From NCBI GenBank assembly GCA_020284085.1, contig JACEVL010000514.1, forward strand, positions 885,001 through 949,000: DNA of 64,000 nucleotides, read 5' to 3'. Made by a program: the position numbers and the translations under genes. The stretch is from Aporrectodea caliginosa. Lineage: Eukaryota; Annelida; Clitellata; Crassiclitellata; Lumbricidae. This document shows positions 33,501-44,929 of the stretch, in pieces. Each line of letters opens with the position of its first letter. Position 1 is the first letter of the stretch. Below the pieces are notes generated by a model. That model ran no database searches. It had not been told where the DNA came from and saw nothing but the letters and a program-made list of their open reading frames with translations.

Positions 33501-34919
33501 CCCTTTAGAGGTGAGGTGGGGTATGACACACACCATAGCTATTCTACGTTGCGTTTTCTACGGAAAAAGGTCGAATCAGCTTGGATTATTTTCGTCTTCC
33601 TTAGTGAATGTAAAATACGGACTCTTTGGGACAATTTAAGGTACTTTTGAAAGCACATTTCTTTTATTTTGTTGCTTATTTAAGTGAAATTATAATTTTT
33701 CGTATACATGTCAATCAATTTCGTTTATTATGTCGATTTTTATTAATTAAAAAAGTCACGGCCCAGAAAAATAATTGTCGATAATAGAAGATACTGTAGA
33801 TTTAAGATATAAGATACATAATTCTGAATTGATGCAAAATTATTACGTGTATTATGTCCTGTGTTCGCAAAACTTTACATGTTTCAATGGCTACGAAGAT
33901 GCCATTGCAGAGGGCCGCTTCGATTATAAGCGCTACCGCCCTGGCCATTTCATTTATGATTTAAAAGAGTTATTATTTGTTCCCGATAATCACCATTTTA
34001 TTCATTCATTAATTCGTTCATTCATTCCAAAGATTTATATAGCGCCCCTTCAAGGTTACTACTCAGGAGCGCTCCCGACCCAACCCCGGCTGAAAAGGAT
34101 GGTTTTAAGGCTAGAGTAAAACGCATCTAAATGAACTCTATGAATAAGGCGCAATGTTAATGGGAGCCCATTCCAAACCATGGGCCAGCAACAGAGAAGG
34201 CCCGATGCTGTCTAAGAGCAGTTCGCGCACGGGGAAGAAGTTCACCATGTGTGGAGGAGCGGAGAGCTCTACGTCCCTGCACATCCAAAGTAGAGCGACA
34301 GAGCTCTTGTAAATACACAGGAGCGGAACCTAAGAGGCACCGCCAGACCAAAGCAGAAAGCCGGTACACAATGCGCTGCGGGATAGGAAGCCAGTGCAGG
34401 ACATCCCTCATAAAAGCGGTGACATGGCCGAACTTTGGGTTATGGCCGATGAGGCGCGCGGCCGTGCGCAAGACCCGCTCCAAACACCCCAACCGTACAG
34501 CCAGGAGGCCAGCGTAGAGTGCACAGCAAAGATCAAGACGCGTGACGACAAACGAATGGGTAAGAGTAGAGGCAGCGTTAATGGTGAGAGAGCGCGAGAC
34601 GACTCTGAGCTGGCGCAACTGATAATAGCAGTCGCGACAGAGCTGGTGTATGTGCCGTGCGAAGGTAAGCTCTTGATCTAATGTGACGCCAAGATCGCGA
34701 ACAGTGGTAGAGAAAGCGAACTGCGGGAACTCAGTAGCAAGTGCTGCTAGATCGATCTTAGCAAGGTATTTTAGCTGGTAATTGGTTACAAAACTAGTTT
34801 AGCTCACAATTAACGTTATGTAGTTGATATTGCAACTTGCAAGTAAAAAATATGTTTTGGGGTTTGTCATAACCCACCTCACCTCAAACGTTCCAATGCT
34901 TCACCTCATTTACAAAGGG
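33501..34919. mobile_element. 1419-bp TTAA-flanked element nested in copy 3
   Basis: Ends are CCCTTTAGAGGTGAGGTGGGG and, in complement, CCCTTTGTAAATGAGGTG followed by TTTGAGGTGAGGTGGGTTATG. Flanks are TTAG (33497-33500, one mismatch) and TTAA (34920-34923). Removing it and one TTAA restores homology of copy 3 to copies 1 and 2. It carries an antisense LINE (about 34005-34810) and an unassigned plus-strand ORF at 33775-34119 (KIHNSELMQNYYVYYVL...). Confidence 0.75.
34005..34810 (-). mobile_element. 5'-truncated CR1/L2-like LINE, C-terminus
   Basis: The minus-strand frame 34618-34157 holds the C-terminal LINE landmarks: VVTRLDLCCALYAGL, LRTAARLIGHNPKFGHV, FMRDVLHWLPIPQRIVYRL and FSVAGP. The 3' end (complement of TATATAGCGCCCCTTC at 34035) leads to an (AATGAATG)-type tail near 34000-34025. 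RT catalytic motifs are absent. Confidence 0.85.
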
Positions 34920-35151
34920 TTAAAACCAAACACGAAATCAGGAGGGTGGTGGTAACCACCCCTTGGTAGCCGGTGTCGCAAAAAACCTTGGTAGCCGAGG
35001 GTTAACTCTACAATGTACTAATGAAATGATCAGTTTTGATCACCATTCAATGCAATGACTGTGCAGAAAATGTAACACAAACTTGACTTTACCTATAATG
35101 TAAAATACTTTATTGCAGTTCTTAGTTTGAAATAAGTAGGCATACACTCAC

Positions 35152-35599
35152 TGTTGCTGGAGTTTAAGTCTCTGTGAACGTTGCCACTGTCATGCAGATA
35201 CAGCATACCTTCAGCAATCTGTCTAGACCAATTTGAAACATCTATTTGGTGACGTACTTTGACATCAGATTTATCTAAGAGATGTCTTAATGAACCACCA
35301 CTTGCATATTCCATTACTATGTAAACTGCCTTTGGTTCCAAACTTACATAGTTGATTGCTATCAAGTGTTCGTGCTTTAGTGAAGTCCAGATAATTGCTT
35401 TACGCTCCACTTTAATTTTGAAATCATTAGGTCTCTCTTGACCAATTAAGATTTTCTTGACAGCAAACTGTTTACTGTTCCATGTGAAAGGTCCATAAAT
35501 TTCACCAAAAGATCCTTTGTCTATGAATTTACTGATATGTGTCAAGCTATCGAGGTCAACTTTCTTAAAGTCCACATCACTTGCACTACCAGTAGCCAT
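35152..35599 (-). CDS. Protein kinase exon 1, N-lobe and catalytic loop (MAP3K/MLK-like)
   Basis: Starts at ATG 35599-35597 (minus strand; GCCATGG-like context, CAGAAATGGCTAC) and ends at donor GTGAGT, phase 1. The 149-residue product has a glycine-rich loop DKGSFGEIY, the ATP-anchoring lysine in FAVKKI, the hinge region YIVMEYASGGSLRHLL and the catalytic loop VHRDLNSSN. The overall pattern, with a short N-terminus directly before the kinase domain, resembles MAP3K20/ZAK, MLK and TAK1-type kinases. These phosphorylate MAP2Ks in stress signalling. HRDLN replaces the usual HRDLK. Untranslated exons upstream were not identified. The family call is good; orthology is not proven. Confidence 0.9.
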
Positions 35600-35759
35600 T
35601 TCTGGTATATGACACCTATGTCAAAGAAAAGAAAATCCAAAGTAGTACAGTAAATATCTTTTAGCCACCCTGTGAGTAATGGTAAAACACATCTCAAACC
35701 ACATTAATAATAACAACAACGACAAAAACAATACTACTACTACTATCCCTACAACTACC

Positions 35760-36072
<313 letters not shown>

Positions 36073-36644
36073 TAACATTGGGATTCGGCCGACAAGCGAG
36101 GCACAGCAACATCAATGACCTTCTCCATCGTAGCCTCAACAGAGCCGGCATCCCGGCAGTCAAAGAGCTGTCCCGCCTGACCAGATCGGACGGAAAAAAA
36201 CCGGACGGGCAGACCCTAATACCGTGGTGGACGGACGTTACTGTGGGACGCGACGGTAGTGGACACGGTGGCCGCTTCATACATTTCTGAGACAGGGGCC
36301 GCGGCTTGTGGGGCGGCAGAGATGGCCGCCGCAAGGAGGCACGTCAGATACTCGGAGCTGGAAAAGAGATACACCTTCGTACCTGTCGCCATAGAAACCT
36401 TCGGTCCCTTCAACAGAGAAGGCCTCGCCTTCTTATCGGAGACCGAACGCCGACTGTCGAAAACTACCGGTGACACTCGCGAAACCAGCTTCCTCTTCCA
36501 AGGGCTATCGGTCGTGATCCAACGCTTCAACGCGGTGGCTTTCCAGGGCACCATGTCAAGGCTGCCGGGAGCCGACGAGCGGCGAACTCTGGACAGATCC
36601 AATAGAAGATGTCGATAATAGAGCTACTTTTAGCCAACATCCAA

Positions 36645-36650
<6 letters not shown>
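36073..36650 (+). mobile_element. Non-LTR retrotransposon C-terminal fragment, copy A
   Basis: Encodes LLHRSLNRAGIPAVKE, RSDGKKPDGQTLIPWW, VDTVAASY and then YTFVPVAIETFGPFNREG and FLFQGLSVVIQRFNAVA. I recognise these as the C-terminal region of a widespread invertebrate LINE protein, usually DGKRPDG...LVWDATCPDT. It may hold a PD-(D/E)XK-type fold, which is my inference. The frame changes near 36245. The 3' end passes directly into (AAT)n, its likely tail. Confidence 0.7.
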
Positions 36651-36726
<76 letters not shown>

Positions 36727-36735
36727 GTAATAGTA

Positions 36736-36814
<79 letters not shown>

Positions 36815-36829
36815 TAGTAATATTAATAC

Positions 36830-36920
<91 letters not shown>
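36646..36920 (+). repeat. (AAT)n microsatellite
   Basis: About 275 bp of AAT with a few AGT/ACT variants. It joins LINE copies A and B. Confidence 0.97.
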
Positions 36921-39125
36921 TTGAATCAATGGCTTCAGTCCACACCCTCATCGGTATGGGAGGACTGGAAATACGTAGGGTGTCATCGCAGGCACTTCCC
37001 GCCTTTTTGGCATCGGCCGCGGGCACCCTCGTCCTCCAGTCAAACATCCTCAGAGAACTCGGCAACCATCCGGATCTACACGTGGAAGGTTTATCAGCGC
37101 AGTGGCAGGCAGATCTGGGGATCAACATCACAGAAGACTTCCATACCCACATACAATCCAAGTGCAACAAACCGATGTTACAACGAACATTCTCTGAGCT
37201 ATTCCATCCGCTTACAGAGAAACACGACCAGGCCCGTTGGAGAGCCGTCACGGCTGAACACGCAGGCGATTGACTCTACTCTCTGCCGATCACTTCCTGT
37301 GGCCTGAAACTGAGTGATGAGGCACTTAGAGTGCCGGTGGGTCTACGCTTGGGCGCCAACATTGGTGAACCACACACCTGCGCTTGTGGCGCAATGGTCA
37401 CCGCCAGAGGAGAGCATGGCTTTTCTTGCTCATCTTGCTTTGGTCGAATGGCCCGCCCTCAATCAGGGGGCGTCCATCCCCTTACGCCTATGAAGCATTT
37501 CCCCTCTTGTCATGAGATTTTCCCCCACGACGACGGCCCCAGACGATAGGTGGACTGCCGACATAAGAAAATCTCGATTATCGAAATTTGAAACACAGTT
37601 TTACTGTTAGATTCCGTAACTTTTAGTTCACTAATCAAGCAACATTATGCATTATAAAATATGAAGGCTAGTACAGAGGCAGAGGCATATTGACATATAT
37701 AGCGGCCAGACAGTACTAACATAAGCACTAAAATTACAAGAGGTGCTGCTTCAGAGCAGCAGATTGCGTAGCCAAGCGATCAACAATTTCTTCAAGTTTT
37801 AGTGATAGAGTAGCGTCTCATTCACAGGCTAAAACTGTCAAAGGTGCAAACCATCATCAGCCATGGTTGAGCTCAGTCGATTTTACACAATGCGGATGCG
37901 ACTTATTACTCGCTCAGCTGAGCAGTTGGTCACCGCAACGGAGACCAGAATTTTATACAAGCTGCTGAGCTTGGAATAACCTGAAAGTTGCCATATCATA
38001 TCTGTTTTCAATTCACTCTCCTCTCGAGTCATCATCGTCACTGCCTGTACCTGCATCATCTGGGTGAATCAGTTCCAGTTAGGTCGCAGAAGTTACACAG
38101 GTTAGACATGACATTGTACTGTCTGTCGGTACGTTATTCTCTGTTATCAACTGCTTTGGCGTAAAGTGATCCAGTTCTTCCAAAATACATGTCATCATGG
38201 GAACAGTCCAGTTTTTGACAAGCAGCCATGTTGTACTGTAAACACCAAAACGATAGTGATCTGTGCTACTGAGCCCCACATTTAAGCCAACTGTTCTTTT
38301 CTCAGTTTCTCTCATGTTGCCTGGGTGATCGTCTTGCTCGATGAACCGGAAAGTTTTCATCAACATCGTGGACCGTTGCAATAGTTGTGCTTCTGCAACT
38401 AGAGACTACCATGAATGTTCATCTCTGATCAGTTTCAGTTTCTGACTGCACTGACGTATCAGCTGAGCCGCATCTAGTCAAAACCAAATCGATTAAAAAA
38501 ATTTATTTCCCCTCTGAAAAGGCTATAAAGATTTCTGCTTCATGCCCCCATAGGATGGACGCCCCGCCCTCAATGACTTGATATGCCGTGCTCTAAATAA
38601 AGCAGGATTTCCAGCGGTCAAGGAACCACAGGGCATACTCAGATCGGACGGCAATGGACCGGATGGCATCACTCTAATCCCGTGGAGAGCCGGCAGAAGC
38701 CTTGTGTGGGATGCTACGGTGGTGGACACGTTTGCGCCATCTTGCCTCTCCGTATCCGCCACCCGGGCTGGAGCAGCGGCGGGTTTGGCTGAAGACAGAA
38801 AAACCAGAAATATAACGCGCTGCTGAGCACACACTTTTTCATCCCACTGGCCATGGAAACGATGGGGCCGATTAACAGCAAAGGCCTCAATTTCATCTCA
38901 GACTTGGACCGCTATCTCACACAGCGAACCCCGTGAGGCCAGCTTCTTGTTTCAACGCCTCGCAGTGACGATACAGCGCTTCAAAGCCGTAGCTTTGTTA
39001 AGCCCTTAAGCGACATGGATGAGTACTGAGTAGCCGTTCCAGATGCTTCACCTTATATAATATCTATAGACGCTGGGGGAATGAAGTACCTCAGGGCAAA
39101 AAATTAATAATAATAATAATAATTT
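36921..39125 (+). mobile_element. Non-LTR retrotransposon C-terminal region, copy B, split by hAT
   Basis: 36929-37463 encodes AGTLVLQSNILREL, a VGLRLGANIGEPHTCACGAM block and GEHGFSCSSCFGR, with a stop at 37271-37273 (Cys/His cluster before the C-terminal domain). After a hAT-type insertion, 38567-39010 resumes with [34 protein letters not shown] and [17 protein letters not shown], then a frameshifted VTIQRFKAVAL block. The tail is (AAT)n at 39103-39122. Same family as copy A but more complete at its 5' side. RT motifs are missing. Confidence 0.75.
37464..38566. mobile_element. 1103-bp hAT-type element inserted in LINE copy B
   Basis: 8-bp duplications CCCTCAAT at 37456-37463 and 38567-38574. 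Termini are CAGGGGGCGTCCATCC and, in complement, CGGGGCGTCCATCC. The LINE frame is continuous on either side. It contains a minus-strand open frame at 38079-38381 that I do not recognise. No hAT dimerisation domain is seen. Confidence 0.82.
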
Positions 39126-39234
39126 TTATACATATTCGTTTTATTAAGAAAAACAACCTAACAAGAACGTAGAAGTGCTACAATTCGAGATGAGAATTGA
39201 AAGAAAAAATTCTAAAATATTAAACGTTGTCACT

Positions 39235-40300
39235 ATAATAGTGAGGTGTGAGAGTTCAAGATGGTATTCAATTAGCCAGTTATAGATTTTGTCTGGATAA
39301 TATCGAAAGTGGAGATTTTGCTGGTAAGGGAAGAGTGTTTAACAGAGACAAATGCTTTGGAGAAGTCAAGAGATATTATTGAGACATAGTTGTTTGCTTT
39401 TAAGAGGAGTTGTGCGTGGTGAAGGATAAATGTAATATCTGCGAAAGTGGACCCAGTAGGTCTGAAAGCAAATTGATCGGTAAGTAAAAATTCCAGGAAA
39501 GGCTTAATAAGGGTAGAGTATATGTATCTATAGACTGTTTTTACACTATTCTAGAAAGAATATGGAGGATGGGAAATTAGCCGGAAGTCAGCATTTTGAG
39601 AGGGGAAGTTTTTTTAACCTTTGGCCGAATGATGGCAGTTTTCCATTGGGGGGATGAAATGGGAAAGAAAGGAGAGATTAATGAAGTGGGAGAGAGGTAA
39701 GGATAAAAGGGGCGGTAATTCTAAGGAACCAAGCAGCTAGGTTGTCAATTCCATTTGCAGTTGCATGTAGGTGGTCGAGTAGATAGAGAAGAGTTGATTT
39801 TCTTCTATGAAAGGGTGGGTAGGAGGCCTACTAGGAGGACCAGAGAGACGAAATTGGGGAGCAGTTTTGGTGAGTGGAAATTGAGCAGTAATGTAAGGTT
39901 AGGTCAGTGGCTGTGATGAGTGTTGAATAATTGCTTTCAGGGTCTTTGTTAGTAAGAAATTTTTGTTTATCCCAAATAGGTTCAATTTCTTTACAATATT
40001 CTTGAAGTCAGAGGAGATTTCTTTAGAGATAACACGATTACTATTGAGGAATAGCGAGGAGGCTTTATGGATTTTATTTGGTCGCATTAGATGGTTCAAA
40101 ACGCAACATCTGTTTGATCGCTGGCGTAATGCACGGTGGGTCACTGGAGCTGATAGTAAGAGTTCTTGTCGGATAGAATTGGTCCAAGCGATTGAGTGAT
40201 TCGGAGTACAATTGTGCCCATACTTCTTTGGGGCTGTCGAGACTGAGGAGATGCTGCTCTTGATGATTGATGAACAGATTTTCATCGGAGGTTCGTTTTC
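39235..40300 (-). mobile_element. Degenerate antisense LINE reverse transcriptase
   Basis: On the minus strand, separate short frames give ATANGIDNLAAWFLRI and KLPSFGQRL (pre-RT), TDQFAFRPTGSTFADITF and VSIISLDFSKAFVSVKH (motif A region). The order is right for a LINE RT read from about 40300 down to 39235. Many stops and frameshifts, so only remnants. It belongs to a different LINE family from the CR1/L2-like copies nearby. Confidence 0.65.
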
Positions 40301-40806
40301 TGAATGTTTCTTGATTTTTTACTTATTCAGGTATATGACGTTTGACGATGTGGATGAGGCTATGATGGTTTTGTGATCGATTTTGATCACGGAGCTGACG
40401 ATTCTGATGTTGTTGTAGATTGACAGTGAGGTGAGTAGACGATCAAGAAGGTTAGCTCTTGTTGGCTGCTTAACTAGTGAAGTGAGACAGGTGAATTCGG
40501 TAAGTTAATTGATTTCCAGTGTATTGAGATTTCTAGCAGGAACTATAAGAGTCAGGGCCGCATTAGGGCTAGGGCGGGCCCGGCTGCTGTGACTACCCTC
40601 CAAGGTCCCCCCTCTGACAACCAAGGATCCACCACGCACATATGTATGACATGCCTACTAGTGAGTATTAACCGCCTAAAGGTGCTTTTCTTGTGGTGTA
40701 TTTGTTTGTAAAAAGTGTCACAATAACGGTATCCGGACGATTGGTCATAGGACGATTGGTCATAGAGCCTATTGGTCATAGGACGATTGGTCATAGGGCC
40801 TACCGT

Positions 40807-42288
40807 AATCGTAATCAAGCATTTATATAGCGCCACTCAAAACAGAGGCGCTCCCGACCCGAGCCAGTCTATTTACTGGTAAAGAGAGGTTTTCAGGCGC
40901 TTGCGGAACTGGTCAAAAGAAATAGAAAAAGGTCAGTCCTGAGGGACTGAGGTAACTGGTTCCAGCTATTGGGACCAACAATAGCGAAACTCCTAGACTG
41001 GGCCGTAGAAGTACGCACCCGCGGGAACAACCAAGTAACCACGGGCCGAGGACCGAAGGGAGGAACGACTGTGCAGAGAAGATACTGGGGTACAAAAGGC
41101 CCTAAGATAGTGAGGAGCAGACCCAGCAAGACAGCTTCGCATGAGGGAACAGACCTTGAATTGGATGCGCTGGCGGATGGGGAGCCAGTGAAGGGAGTCA
41201 CGGATAAAATAGGAGATATGGTCAAACTTTGCAATGCCCCCTATGAGGCGGGCGGCAGCGTTTAGAATGGACTGAAGTTTAGATGTATTTGTAGAGGAGA
41301 GACCAATGTACACCGCATTCCCATAATCAATCCTGGAACAGATCAATGCATGGACCAAAGTCGTGATAGTGTGCAGTGGTAGTGATTGGCGGATGGCACG
41401 GAGTTGGCGTAGGTAGTAGAAGCAGGAACGAGAGACACTATTGACGTGATCAGACAGAGAGAGGACAGGATCAAGAATGAATCCAAGATCACGGACAGAG
41501 GAAGAGAAGTGCATATTTGGAAACCGAAGACGAAGGGAGTCAGCATCAACCTTGGCAAGCTGGGCACGACCACCGAGCCATATGTACTGAGTCTTGTCTT
41601 GGTTAAGACGGAGGCGATTTGAGGATAACCATCGGTCAAGAGCAGCTGAAGCCTCTAGAATACGCTCGACCATAACAGCAGCTGTGTCTGCAGGTCCATG
41701 AAGGTAAGCCTGCGTGTCATCAGCATATTGGTGGGATAGGACACCCAGTGGACCAAGGACCCCAGCCAGATCCGAAGTATATAGGACAAACAGAAGAGGA
41801 GCAAGAACCGAGCCCTGAGGTAACCCGTAAGAGAGGGGGACCCAAGCAGAGCGGGTGGGACCAAAAACTACCGAGACGGAGCGATCAGAAAGAAATGAGC
41901 GGAACCAGAGAAGAGCAGAATCAGTAATCCCAAATGAGTTAGAGAGCCGGTCAAGAAGGATGGTGTGATCAACAGTGTCGAAAGCGGCACTAATGTCATA
42001 GAGGGAAAGTAGAGTGACATGGCCACGATCAACGGCATGAAATACATCAGCCAGAAGACTCACCATAAGAGATTCTGTCGAGTGAAATTTCCTAAATCCA
42101 GACTGAAGAGGAGGCATTAGAGAGTGTAGGTCAAGGTAGTGAACCAGTTGTACAGACACACATTTCTCAAGAAGCTTCGAGAGGAAAGACAAGTTTGAGA
42201 TAGGGCGGTAATTTGAAGGGGAGCCAGGGTCAAGACCTTGTCGCTTGATGGAAGGGAAAACCACAGCCCTTTTATGCAATGCAGGTAC
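40807..42288 (-). mobile_element. 5'-truncated CR1/L2-like LINE with long RT frame
   Basis: Antisense insertion into the GGACGATTGG element. Its 3' end is the complement of GGCGCTATATAAAT at 40822-40838. The 5' end is truncated at about 42288, next to GGTACC. The copy has the longest intact LINE reading frame in the window. Confidence 0.85.
40893..42279 (-). pseudogene. LINE reverse transcriptase, nearly intact, one frameshift
   Basis: Frame 42279-40993 (428 codons) contains NYRPISNLSFLSKLLEK, LQSGFRKFHSTESL, DISAAFDTVDHTILL (motif A Asp), GLPQGSVLAPLLFVLY, the catalytic QYADDTQAYLHG and WLSSNRLRLNQDKTQYIWL. The C-terminal domain follows with ICSRIDYGNAVYIGL, LNAAARLIGGIAKFDHI and LHWLPIRQRIQFKV. 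Near 41030 the frame shifts, and the terminal RSFAIVGPNSWNQLPQSLR lies in the neighbouring frame down to about 40905. The endonuclease domain and RT N-terminus are missing by 5' truncation. CR1/L2/Jockey-group by motif pattern. Confidence 0.9.
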
Positions 42289-43054
42289 CGGTCATAGGTC
42301 ACATGGGTCATAGGGCCTGTCGGTCATAGGTCCTATCGGCGATGGGACTATCGAAGGCTATCGAAGGCTAAAACAGAGAAGTTTTAAATACATGAACAAC
42401 CATTTACTGGATCATTTACTGTGAAAAACGTAATACGAAATACGAACAATACGTAAAAGTCTGGAATTATCCTAATAAGTTTCTTGATTGTCACTGATTG
42501 TATTTGTCTAAAAACGATCAGTGTTCCCAATTGATGCCTTTTATACTTGAGTAACATACGGGTCAAACGTTTGTTATTTCGACCGAACGTTAAGTTCTTC
42601 GCAATGAGTACTGTTGATGCCTCTAAGTAATTATCCTAATAAGTTTCTTGGTTGGCACTGATTGTATTTGTTTAAAAACGATGAATGTCAATAATTGCTG
42701 CTTATTTTGCGTTCGGTGTATTAAGCTTAAAACTAAGAATGTCCAGTTGTCCATAGCTAACCACTACATCCAAGTATATCGGTTTTTAGCGGCATATGAC
42801 CAATAGTCTTATGACCAATAGGCCCTATGACCAGTCGTCCATATGACCAATCGTCCTATGACCAATCGTCCTATGACCAATCGTCCTGTGACCAATCGTC
42901 CTAGAACCACAATAACACCTAGTACAGTGAATCAGTGACAGTGGGAACGAACAACAAGAAATATGTAAATCATTAATCAATGATAATCATTCATATAAAT
43001 GACACTGGTCAACAGAATAGTATTTTTTGTTTGCTACTCAGAACTTTTGAACTG

Positions 43055-43680
43055 TTCTTAGCTAAATTTGGGGCGCTGACTTCAAATATGAAATCGAAAT
43101 TTGGCTAGCATGTCAGGTTTTTTAGGTACGCATAAGTGAGGTTCTACACAATTGCGAACTCTCAACTCATACTATCAGCGATAGCAAAGTACTAAAAATG
43201 TATCACACATTGTTTTTGCGCTTGTTCTTAGCTAAATTTTGGATGCTGATTTCAAATATGAAATCGAAATTTGGCTAGCACGTCTGATTTTTTAGGTAAC
43301 CATCGGTGAGGTTCTACAAAATTGCTAATTCTCATCTCATACTGTCAGGCAATAGGAAAGAATATTAAAAATGTATGAGGCATTTGATTTTGTGCTTGTT
43401 CTTAGCTAAATTTTGGACGCTGATTTCAAATATGAAATCGAAGTTTGGCTAGCTCGTCTAGTTTTTCAGGTAGGTTTCAGTGAAGTTCTACACAATTGTT
43501 AATTATCAGCTCATTCTGTAAGCGAAAGTAAAGTATTACAATTGTATCAGGCATTTGCTTTAGCGCTTATTCTTAGCTAAATATTGGACGCTGATTTCAT
43601 ATATGAAATTGAAATTTGGCTAGCACGTCAGATTTTTTAGGTATGCATCAGTGAGGTTCTACAAAATTGCGAATTAATGC
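43055..43680 (+). repeat. ~171-bp satellite, 3.6 units
   Basis: Units begin TTCTTAGCTAAATTT at 43055, 43225, 43399 and 43570 (spacing 170, 174 and 171). Each contains TTCAAATATGAAATCGAAAT, TTTGGCTAGC and GGTTCTACA. The last unit breaks off near 43675. Confidence 0.88.
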
Positions 43681-43689
43681 GAGACATTT

Positions 43690-44400
43690 GCCGTATGAAA
43701 TATCTCGCCCTAAATGATGTTAATGCCTTTGCTGTCAAAACAGGCAAGAAAGAACATACAACAAACATGCTGATGAACAATTACATCTTTCTCAACTCAC
43801 ACTATAAGTGAAAGCAGTGTTCAAAACTGATTAGGGCCTTTGCTTTTGCGTTTGTAAGGCGCATCTGTCTCTCGTTGCCAGAATCAACAATAGTCTTCAT
43901 CATGCTATGATTCAACTTCCTCTGATATCCGCTGTCCATCATCTTTATATCCTGAAAGAACCTTTCGCCATGCTCATCGCTAACATCGCCCAGATTGGGT
44001 GGAAAGTGTAGAAATGCCACATCAGTGACATCCTAGCACCCAACAACTCATATGCCCTCAGAATGTTCACTACAAGCTCAGCATAATTCACTGCTCCTTC
44101 AATACCTAGACCAAACAATTGATTCCCATGTTCTTATCCTAGCTCATGCGTGAGACCATAAACATCAGCACATAAACAAATGCCATCTTCCACTTGGCAA
44201 AAGGAAGCCAGATTGGTATGAATATTACGAAAAACACACATTTTGTGTGTCTTTTTGTAGCATATTCCATTGCTTGAGTCTTGCAGACTTGCACCTATAA
44301 CACTTCTGCTTTCCACTTTGATAATAACAAGTCTCTCGCGAGTCAAATTGGTGAGGCTCTTCTTCAACCATTTGAGGTTTATATGACTCACCCATATCAG
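43690..44400 (-). pseudogene. Fragment of an unnamed repeat-borne protein family
   Basis: The minus strand from 44391 encodes LKWLKKSLTNLTRER and, after a break, EGAVNYAELVVNILRAYE, then FLHFPPNLGDVSDEHGERFF and QDIKMMDSGYQ. The LGxVSDEHGERFHQD motif is one I recall from multicopy uncharacterised proteins in arthropods and hydrozoans, usually linked to mobile DNA (memory, not a search). At least one frameshift lies near 44030. The gene is incomplete at both ends. Confidence 0.5.
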
Positions 44401-44417
44401 CTGCAGAACCTAATTAT

Positions 44418-44605
44418 AACTTAAAAACTGGACATGATAGACAAAAACGTTTCCGGATTTGGATTCAGCATGCCGAATTTATTAAGGTATAGGCCTATAC
44501 AGCTGAAAGAATCCTAGAAACCTTATAACTTAAAAACTGGACGTGATAGACAAAAACGGTTTCCGGATTTGGAATCAGGATGGCCAATTTAGTTAGGAAC
44601 AGGTG
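44418..44605 (+). repeat. ~80-bp direct repeat
   Basis: AACTTAAAAACTGGACATGA...TTTCCGGATTTGGA at 44418 recurs at 44524 with small changes. Confidence 0.75.
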
Positions 44606-44929
44606 TTAGAATCCCAGTAGTAAAATGCTTGTTGCCCAGTGTGATAAATCAAAACTTAATATTCGCATGCTTAATGTCTTCAGAATCAGAGATTTACTCA
44701 AATCTCAAACATTGTACGATATTAACGTTACATTACTATCTGTACACAAAATTATTAGTGTGAGGAAAATAGCTATAAGTCATTGAATTAATTATTACTT
44801 CGTATTTATTTATTTATGTTGCAGCATTTTCGCTAGATATAGCAATAACAAGCACATTAACAAAGAGATTTCTTCATCCGAAAATGCGGGCCTCTCAAAA
44901 CTGCGGGCCCGTTTGCCGCAGCACTTTAG

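Larger units (their letters stand above)
32655..35001 (-). mobile_element. piggyBac-type element, copy 3, inverted, diverged and interrupted
   Basis: Minus-strand relative of copies 1 and 2. The right-end half is at about 32655-33496, sharing GGTGGATACCACCCCC, TTGAGGTAAA and ATTTCGAGGTGCATTCACATAA. The left end is at 34924-35001 (CACGAAATC...ACCTTGGTAGCCGAGGG), with TTAA at 35002-35005. The element at 33501-34919 splits it. The outer terminus on the left has decayed. It is more diverged than copies 1 and 2, so older. Confidence 0.78.
40735..42902. mobile_element. Inverted-repeat element built of GGACGATTGGTCATAG units
   Basis: GGACGATTGGTCATAG is tandemly repeated at 40735-40800 and appears as the complement CTATGACCAATCGTCC in a larger array at 42794-42902. 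A third set of GGTCATAG words at 42290-42345 shows that the LINE (40807-42288) was inserted into the left array. Without the LINE, the element is about 690 bp. Transposon class uncertain; no target duplication assigned. Confidence 0.65.

Noticed and set aside
33775..34119. 114-codon frame as a piggyBac transposase piece
   Set aside because: No recognisable DDD transposase motif; its 3' part runs into an antisense LINE tail.
36259..36618. Independent host gene encoding YTFVPVAIETFGPFNREG
   Set aside because: The motif set belongs to a LINE C-terminal region also present at 36.9-39.0 kb, and the 3' end is the AAT tail.
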